DNA of 64,000 nucleotides from contig MNCI01024031.1 in assembly GCA_015680685.1 (NCBI GenBank), positions 428,327 through 492,326 on the forward strand. Reading direction: 5' to 3'. The notes beneath the pieces were generated by a model that saw only the letters and a list, made by a program, of their open reading frames with translations, had not been told where the DNA came from and made no database searches. Every line of letters starts with the position of its first letter. The first letter of the stretch is position 1. Origin of the DNA: Gnetum montanum. Its lineage: Eukaryota; Streptophyta; Gnetopsida; Gnetales; Gnetaceae. The position numbers were made by a program, and so were the translations under genes. Positions 56,297-64,000 of this stretch are shown piece after piece.

Positions 56297-58400
56297 CTAT
56301 TGGACTGAAGGATGCTCCGAAGTTTTAGATGGTGGAGGAGTGTACATAGGCTCAACCGCTTCTTGTTGTGAGAGCTTGTCTGGGCTTCTAGTTCTGAAGA
56401 AAGGTCTTCTCTTTTTATAGTTGTCAAAACCAGCAGTGGGTTGAATGTTTATAGCTCTCGCATCGTTACGTTGTTGCCGTTGAGTAGGGAGTTTCCCTTG
56501 CATTGTTGGAGCAGGTTGTATGGGAACTACAGGTGGAAGAGGTGTGGATGGAGTTGGAGGATGGGATGAATGTGGGGTGCCTCCCGGAGGAGAAGCAGTC
56601 CTCCTAAAGTACTCCCAAACTTGGTAGTGACGTTGGGGAGTTGTGTGATCCATAGAGTCACTTGGAGAAACCAGCTGCTGCACATAATAGCCATAAGGAT
56701 TAGGTTTCCGGTAAGGATACTATTGTTTCGGCGGTGGCATCCCCCATGAATGTGGGTATTGCCACTGTTGATGTTGTCCGATGGGTTGTGATGGAGTTCC
56801 ACTTGGATAGTACGTTAATGGTTGGTGGAACTATCTTGGGTTACCTTAAGGATAAGGTAACCTTTAAGGTGTCTACCGTTGGTTGAGTCTTGGGTTAAGT
56901 GCATACACCCTAGACTCCTGTAGATGTGAGATAATTGGACAACATCCCTTAGGATGGTCATATTGGCAGATCTCACATCCACCATCATCATCTGTGTCTA
57001 AATCCATAGCCTCATCAGAGATAGTAATTTTTTCCTTACCTTTGTTATGTGCAGGGCTTAAATCTCTCCGCTTTGTCTTGTTCTTGTCACTACTTCGTTC
57101 CTTCTTATATGCTTCTATGATTTTCAAAATAGTTTCAAGTCTGGAATCTAAGGAATCCCACAGTTGATCTACCTTAGCCGATACTTCGGTTGTTAGTTTT
57201 TGAATTAGCAAGGTTTTTCTATTCACCAACTCTTCAAGTGGTGACTCATCCTCCTTATCTCAAAATCTCACTCCCTTCTTTCGAAGAGAGGGATCATAGT
57301 TGTATTCTTCCGCACTTTTCCTTTTGCTACTTATTCCAACAAGCGATGTACTTCATGGGCTCTAAGTTCTGATAGTCTCCCTTGGGCATAAGTCCCAAGG
57401 ATTCTTCTAGTTTCATGCCTTAACCCATCCATGATGTGGTGAAGTTTATCCCATTGTGCATAACCATGGCCCGGGCAATGATGTAACAATGCGTAGTAGT
57501 GGCCCATGGCAGCATCCAAGGGTTCATGAGTACCTTGCTTCCATCCTTGGATCTACTTACACAAATTAGACACTCTGGAGTATGTCTTATACTTATTCTT
57601 GAAGAGTTCTAACATTGTACTCCACCTCCTAATGGTTTCTGCTTCTAAGGACTAGTACCAACTCTCTACATCCTTGGTGAGTGTCCTGGGAAAAAATTTA
57701 AGTTTTTGCCACTAGTTCTCTATGTTTTGCAAGGCACAGGCATCATGAAATTCTTGTAAATGATGTTGTGGATCAGCGTTGTATCCCCCTTCGAAATGTG
57801 GGATGTTATTCATATCTAAGCGCTTGATTCGACTATCCTTTTGATGCCTTGTTGGAATTCTCACTACCTCCATTATATCGAGCATACTTTGGGTTGCAAG
57901 TAGGGGCTTGTCATGATCATCTCTTTCATGATGCCTATGATGTCTCTGTTGTTCCCTACTTTTCCTTAGTTCATGCCCTTGTCCTCTCTCTCGACTCTCT
58001 CGTCAAGGTCTCTCATTTTGCCTGCCTCTATCCTCACCGTTGTGCTCATGATGGCTACGCCCAGAGGTGGAAGGAGAGGGTGAGTGATGTGAATAAGGGA
58101 AAGAAGAAGGGGAACCATCACCATGATGATGCTTCTTACCTTCTCTTTTGCTGCTACGGCCTCGATCGTGATGACGATCTAAGTGCCCGTCCTTGTCATG
58201 TGTTGTAGTTCCCTCAGTGAACAGTTGGTGTTCACGAGGATCAGAACCAGGGTTATGTATCATGGATTGTAGGTTCTGATACCCCACCTCCTCATTATCA
58301 TTAGGAGGGGGAACATCTTTTGATAGAGAACCCATTATAAATGGTTCACCATCTCCCATTTCGATTAGGACATGCAGGACCTCTTTGTCCTTCAACAGTG
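56297..58400 (-). pseudogene. Gag of the fourth element
   Basis: In minus-strand order there is an N-terminal segment (58395-58003) with a Ser/Pro/His-rich tail. A core segment follows at 57519-57331 (KLHHIMDGLRHETRRILGTY), then a charged segment with an intact-looking zinc knuckle at 57229-56873 (CEICQYDHPKGCC). The Pro-rich C-terminal region is at 56683-56297 (YKKRRPFFRTRSPDKLSQQE). Several frames are joined only by frame changes. The true N-terminus lies at or beyond the N-gap. Confidence 0.78.
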
Positions 58401-58546
58401 TATGTTAGCTCTCTTACCTTAAGTCCCTCATATGTTATGCTTCTGTGGGATACTAATCCCTTGAGTCAAAATCTACTACAACGTATTCAGCGTATAATTC
58501 TATCATGCCAATCTATGCCAAAGCATGGAGAAGCATGTTTGAGACT

Positions 58547-59149
58547 NNNNNNNNNNNNNNNNNNNNNNNNNNNNNNNNNNNNNNNNNNNNNNNNNNNNNN
58601 NNNNNNNNNNNNNNNNNNNNNNNNNNNNNNNNNNNNNNNNNNNNNNNNNNNNNNNNNNNNNNNNNNNNNNNNNNNNNNNNNNNNNNNNNNNNNNNNNNNN
58701 NNNNNNNNNNNNNNNNNNNNNNNNNNNNNNNNNNNNNNNNNNNNNNNNNNNNNNNNNNNNNNNNNNNNNNNNNNNNNNNNNNNNNNNNNNNNNNNNNNNN
58801 NNNNNNNNNNNNNNNNNNNNNNNNNNNNNNNNNNNNNNNNNNNNNNNNNNNNNNNNNNNNNNNNNNNNNNNNNNNNNNNNNNNNNNNNNNNNNNNNNNNN
58901 NNNNNNNNNNNNNNNNNNNNNNNNNNNNNNNNNNNNNNNNNNNNNNNNNNNNNNNNNNNNNNNNNNNNNNNNNNNNNNNNNNNNNNNNNNNNNNNNNNNN
59001 NNNNNNNNNNNNNNNNNNNNNNNNNNNNNNNNNNNNNNNNNNNNNNNNNNNNNNNNNNNNNNNNNNNNNNNNNNNNNNNNNNNNNNNNNNNNNNNNNNNN
59101 NNNNNNNNNNNNNNNNNNNNNNNNNNNNNNNNNNNNNNNNNNNNNNNNN
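58547..59149. other. Assembly gap (603 N)
   Basis: Hides the gag start, leader, primer site and about 350 bp of the 5' LTR of the fourth element. Its size is close to what the other copies predict for that stretch. Confidence 1.
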
Positions 59150-59637
59150 CTAGTCGTTGTTGGGATCACCACGCGTAATGCACGTGCTCGAAGCGATCAT
59201 ACTAAGGCACTTAACTAGGAGAGAAGGGTTGAGAGAGAAAACAATAAATAACAAATAATAGATAATAAATGATAATAAATAAAATCCTAATTAGCCTATT
59301 CCATGCACTACAAGGTTTATCCAAGAAGCTCATCTTTATTGCCATACACAAACTTGTGTTTAGGTATAATGTTTGCTCGAATAAAGATCCGTTCACTTTA
59401 GGACTCCTACTGCTGGCACATGGAAAATATTCTATCTCTGGAGTGATGAATTTGCTAGAGTTTTCCTACTGTCTAGCCTAGGATGATGAAACAAGGGAGA
59501 GCTGCCTCTTATTTATAGATATGACAGCGCACCGCGATATCGCGAGGGACAACACGATATTGCGAGGGATGCGATTTCTTGATGGCCACGATATCGCGTA
59601 CACGATATCGCGGCCCATGTGATATCACGTCCCATCA
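59150..59637 (-). mobile_element. 5' LTR of the fourth element, visible part
   Basis: Matches 52973-53484 with mostly transition differences. TATA box at 59510-59517. Palindrome array at 59527-59637, with GCGATATCGCG kept where the 3' LTR has decayed forms. Ends CATCA before GGAAG. Confidence 0.9.
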
Positions 59638-59642
59638 GGAAG

Positions 59643-60484
59643 CTTTAAGCTTCTATTTCTATTTTTTTATTACTTCTGATTGATGTGCTCTTTTATCTTT
59701 AGAGAGAGTTTTCTTCTTCTCTTTACAAGAAATCATTTTGAAATAAGTAAAAACCTATGAGAATGCTTCTAAATAAGGGCAAGGCCTAATCCTTTTCCTA
59801 CCATAGAGGGGAGGTTTTTTAGGATTGGTTGTATGGATAAAAAATTTAAAAGGCATCCTCAAAACTGTTGGGCCTTTGTTTCAACTCTTTCTTCATTAAT
59901 TTGATGTGCTTAAATTTTTTTAAAAATTATATTGTGTATTTCTCATATCCTATATCATCATTTTAATTTTCTATACATTGACTTGCAATCTAATTCTAAG
60001 ATCATTTTCCATGTATTCACAAAAGGATCAAACTACAACCAATGGGTTTAAATTACGAAGAAATAATTACAATTAATGTAGATTACATGATAATGGATCC
60101 TAATGCTTGAGATAAAATAAAATATGAATATAATAAACCATAAATATCTATTTAACATGTATCATTACGATATTCTTACATTATTCCAAAATCCAAATAA
60201 CATAAAAATATGAAATGAATCTTTATTACATTCGAAGACTCATTAGATATTTTGGACAAATATATCATTTTCATGAAAAATAATGATAGACTCTACAAAT
60301 TGACCAAGCACCAATGGGGGAATCAATGAAAAATCATACAAGAATTTTTTTGTAACATTATAATGCTATCTCAAATGGGTATAAGAAAGAAACACATCTA
60401 ACTCATCTTCAACGGCTCTTGATTTGTACAACCTACAAATGCACTCTTCTCAGTGGAGTTGAATCTATCTTCTACTTTCACTTT
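59643..60484. other. AT-rich spacer, no gene seen
   Basis: No supported coding region, RNA gene or terminus. Confidence 0.5.
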
Positions 60485-61382
60485 TGATGAAGCATCAAAG
60501 TGTTGCATCAATGGGCCCCCATTGACATGGCCTTGTTGATGTAGCCTCATCAATGTGGTGTTGCCCCATTGATGGGGCCATGTCAATGTAGTGTTTGTTA
60601 CATTTATGAGGCAATATCAATGTAGCTCCACAATAAAGTCTATAAGTACATGCTCACCAATAATGTTTATGGCATGCCATATCATAGTTGTAGCAGAGCC
60701 CTTGTAGTTTTTTCATTTGAGAGTTAAAATATTTCTCTAAGTGCTTGCAATTGGAGTTAGAAAGTGTACGGATCTTTATTCAAGCATTGATGTACTTGAG
60801 CACACTGGTGTGAACGACAATAAAGATGACTCTTTTGATCAAACCTTACAGTACTTAGAATAGATTAATGATTTATTTTGGCATCTACTATTTTCAATAA
60901 TTAAGATAAATTTGACTTAAATTAATTAATTAATTAATCTAAATAGATTAAACACATAAGTATGATCGCTTTGAGCATAACATACAACACTTGGTAATCC
61001 TAGCAACACTTAATGCTTGGTAGTCTAGCAATGTTGTATGCATTCAAGATGTGTACAGAAAGTGGGACTAGATGCTTATGTTAGGATAATTAGTTATCAA
61101 TTAGCAATTAGATTAGTTAAATTGGTTTATAACGTAAGTTTTAACTTGTTGTTAATCATAGGTGAATAAAATATAAAATAATAAAAATCATGTGCCTCAA
61201 TTACACTTAAGAATACAAGTAAGCTCCAAAAGTGTTGTTGGGAAGACAATGATCATCTTGATTAGGTTTCATGTTCTAGAACTAGTGTACGTGGGAACTT
61301 AAGGTCTACAGAATTCAACTGGATTGTGTGTGAACGCTTGTAATTGATATGGTTAGGCATAGGGTATACTCATCACTCATCA
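60485..61382 (+). mobile_element. Solo LTR, related subfamily, plus orientation
   Basis: TGATGAAGCATCAA...CACTCATCA, 898 bp, the reverse complement of the 63022-63898 type. The TATA-like TATAAGTA lies near 60641, and the U3 (60485-60640) is full of CATTGATG/CATTGACA words. Neither a polypurine tract on the left nor a primer site on the right is present, which fits a solo LTR. No clear 5-bp duplication was found (ACTTT versus AATTC). Confidence 0.75.
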
Positions 61383-62149
61383 AATTCTAAGATTATGAAA
61401 ACTTAAGCAAACTTGATGATAGCATTCCAATACTCGATGGGAATAGCAACTAAGAGATAGTGACCATCTACATCTAGTTTATTAGATCTAATGTGGTGTA
61501 AATAAAATGCCCCTTGCCTTTCACACTATCCTACATTTGTGTTAAAATATTATGCTTGACTAATTTGGAAATATGATTAGGATTTTGTGCATGTCCTCCT
61601 AAGAGATATTCTATTTTCTCAACCATTGCATCCCCTAAAAATACCAACTATGGTCTCACCAATCCTTAAGAACTAGTTTAGAGAATTTNATACTAACATT
61701 CAGTAAGATGTTTGCATCTTCAACTTTAACTCATCAAGAAGAAAATTTTTTAACACTCTTCTAATATCTTTTTAAAGTTTTGCACTGAGTCCAGGTCCTA
61801 GTACAACACATCCATCCAATACAATAAGATAGATGATAGTTTGAAAAATATAAAATAAATATATATAAACATAAATAAAATACCAAAAATTATCCTCCAT
61901 TATGCTTCCAATCTAGCCATCTAGGAGTAATAAGAGTAAGTAAGGTAATTAGAAATTAAATCCAAAAGTAAAAAGAATAAAAGAATATGAAAATACCCAT
62001 GTACCAAAAGTACATGTAAATATGGAGTTAAGATTTCAAACCTTATAAGCAAATATCATTATATCCAAGAAATTTGAAGTTCTAATTTCAACAAGCATAT
62101 GAAAGAATGGGTATTAGCATACATAATTTATGAAATGTAAATAAGTTTG
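61383..62149. other. AT-rich spacer, no gene seen
   Basis: No supported feature. Ambiguous base at 61689. Confidence 0.5.
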
Positions 62150-63013
62150 CTACATTAACATGTATGCATTGACATATGCCCATTGACACATAAATATATC
62201 ATTTGATGTGTGGATGCATATGTGTTGATATGATTCAATCCTTTTCCTATATAAGTGCATGTACCCATCACACTTATAACACCTTTGATCATTCTTGTAG
62301 TGAGGCTCTAATAGTTTTTATCCATGAAGGTTGAAATTTTTCTCGTCTAAGTGCCCATAGTAAGGTTTGAGTCAATTGTACATAATTTCATTTGAATGCA
62401 TCATGTAGCTAGATACTTATGCATGATGACAATGAAATTGATATTGATTCCATCAATTGAAGCAATTAGATGAGCATTTAGTTTACTTTTCATTAGTTTA
62501 TCCTTAATGCATTTTACTTTTCTGTACTTAGCAATTAAATATTTTATTTAATAGTAGCACTTGAGTACAACTACTTTGAGCATAATGTATTGACGTTTCA
62601 TAATCTTAGTAGTGGATACTTGATATGCCTAGTACTAGACATTTGGTAAGCCAACAAAATTCATATAAGTTTAGGATATGTATGGAAAGGGGAAATAGAT
62701 ACTCAATGCTTAGGATAGTATAGAATTCTTTCATGCTCGTAGTTAATTAGTTTAATAGTTAATATTTTAATATATTATTATTTTAATATTTTAAATATTA
62801 TAATAATAAAAATGAAACTATCTTATGCCCTAGTGATAGTTAACCATACCACTTAAACCAACATAAGTTATGATTGGGAAGACAATGACCTACCATCTAA
62901 TGCTTAGTTATCTAGAACATCACGTAAGCCTAAGGTCCATGAAATTTAATCAAATTACATGTGAATGCTTGTGATCTATATGGTTGGGCATAGGAAACTC
63001 TCATTGTTGATCA
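62150..63013 (+). mobile_element. LTR, same subfamily, plus orientation, diverged
   Basis: Ends CATTGTTGATCA. It contains the TATA-like CTATATAAGTG near 62250, AGTGCCCATAG, and GGTTGGGCATAGG near the end, in the same order as the LTR at 60485. The left end is approximate. The TTGACACAT/CATTGACATA words at 62165-62200 correspond to the U3 repeat zone. Confidence 0.6.
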
Positions 63014-63021
63014 ATAACTAG

Positions 63022-63898
63022 TGATGAGTGGCAGGTACCCCCTATGCCCAACCATAAAAATTATGAGCATTCATGCATGATCTAGTCGAATTTTGTGGAA
63101 GGGACTAGTTTGGCATCTATATCATTAAGTATTGATTGTAGTTCACTATCTTCCCACTTGGAATAGTGATAGCTTTGTCATGTATGATTTATTCCAAGGT
63201 GAGGCATATGATGGTTGATGTTGTTTCTACTTTATGCTACTCCTAACAATAATAGAGAAATTAACTATTTAATCTAATTAACAATAGAAAGTAAATTCTA
63301 AACTAGCCTACAAATGATGAGTGTCTATTCCTAGCTTTCCATCCACATCTTGAACTCATGTATCCACTACTGGGATTACTAGGTGCTACGCTACTAGATG
63401 AACCAAGCAATAACATTGTTGGAATTACCCAGTGAATATGTGTTTATGCTTGAAAATAGTCATGCTCATTCCACCAATTGATTAACTTGCATGAAATGTA
63501 GATATTATCTAAGTACATAAAAAGTAAATTGCATGGAAAGTAAATCTAATCCAAGTCAAAGTTTTGCAATGAATAAGAATCAATCTCGATCTTATTGATA
63601 TTCATGGAATGTGTACAAGTACATTGCCACTGGAATAAAATGTTGTACAATTGACTCAAATCCACATTGCAGGCACTTACTAAATGTTCTCTAACACTAC
63701 AGAATAAAACTGCAAGGGTTCGACTACTCTATTGACAAAAGATGCCCAATACACAACGGGAGAATGCGTATTTATAGGCAAAGACAAATGTTGCATTGAC
63801 GTGGTAAATATTACATCAGTGGGATCTCATCCATGCAGTCATGTTGATGTAGCTACATTGACACAATCCCATTGATGCAGACAATTGATGCTTCATCA
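63022..63898 (-). mobile_element. 3' LTR of a fifth Athila-like element
   Basis: TGATGAGTGGCAGGTACC...TTCATCA, 877 bp. TATA box at 63769-63776. The U3 (63790-63898) is made of TTGATGTAGCTACATTGA-like palindromes instead of CGATATCG. Polypurine tract ATGGGGTA at 63899-63906. It starts only 8 bases after the opposite-facing LTR. Confidence 0.88.
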
Positions 63899-64000
63899 TA
63901 CCCCATGATTGAGTAAAAATTTATCCTTGAGTTAACAAGATAGGACTAAGCTTCCTTTACAAAAAATTGGAAAAGTATGGTATTATTAACTAATGCTAAC
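63899..64000 (-). mobile_element. Start of the internal region of the fifth element, cut by window edge
   Basis: Polypurine tract, then the AAATTGGAAAAGTATGGTAT region, which matches the first 100 bases of the internal regions at 1895, 4106, 8244 and 53485. Confidence 0.8.

Larger units (their letters stand above)
52623..59637 (-). mobile_element. Fourth Athila-like element, pol-less, with GGAAG duplication
   Basis: Flanked by perfect GGAAG copies (52618-52622 and 59638-59642). Left LTR 52623-53484, visible right LTR 59150-59637, and a 603-base N-gap (58547-59149) hiding the primer site and part of the right LTR. Internal order in the minus direction: gag, protease, then a join near 55515 that skips RT, RNase H and integrase, then non-coding 3' region and polypurine tract. 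The LTRs are longer than in the nested copies and carry a richer palindrome array. Confidence 0.9.

Noticed and set aside
58341-59218. ORFs of 219-270 codons across N
   Set aside because: Nearly all residues are unknown because the frame crosses the assembly gap.

Overview
This window is nuclear DNA from a seed plant with a large, repeat-packed genome; the species cannot be named from the sequence. The signs are Athila/Tat-type Ty3-gypsy LTR retrotransposons with primer sites matching tRNA-Asp, a tRNA-derived SINE-like family, an L1-type LINE remnant, AT-rich spacers, and heavy C-to-T / G-to-A decay that turns Gln codons into stops. No complete functional host gene, tRNA or rRNA gene was found. 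Almost all longer reading frames are pieces of old gag/pol genes or repeat artefacts.

Region 1 (1-24,578) is a three-level nest of related minus-strand Athila-like elements. The outermost element has LTRs at 1191-1894 and 23459-24078 and keeps gag, protease, RT, RNase H and part of integrase. A second element (3280-17003, TSD CACAC/CACAT) sits in its 3' region. A third (7446-14096, TSD GTTAC) sits in the gag of the second. The two inner elements lack RT, RNase H and integrase and share one deletion junction, so they look like a non-autonomous gag-bearing subfamily that moved with borrowed enzymes. A fourth relative lies at 52623-59637 (TSD GGAAG, one N-gap), and the 3' LTR of a fifth enters at the right edge (63022 onward).

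Region 2 (24,573-26,782) is a short, less decayed, gene-like stretch followed by AT-rich spacer. Region 3 (26,783-38,518, TSD GTTAC) is a minus-strand Tat/Ogre-like gag-protease element whose LTRs carry a minisatellite. Its right LTR is split by a TG...CA insertion (34927-37963) that carries a copy of a gene-like segment also present at 45293-45845. Region 4 (38,519-44,240) is a badly decayed plus-strand Tat/Ogre-like gag-protease element. Region 5 (44,245-45,208) is a GC-rich inverted repeat with arms of about 430-440 bp, next to the better copy of the gene-like segment.

Region 6 (45,847-52,617) is AT-rich spacer with several SINE-like copies, one head-on SINE pair and the LINE remnant. Region 7 (59,643-64,000) is spacer with LTRs of a further subfamily in both orientations.

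A recurring theme is that every LTR subfamily has a short U3 made almost wholly of palindromic repeats just upstream of a TATAAATA box, and the repeat sequence differs between subfamilies. Coordinates of decayed coding segments are approximate.
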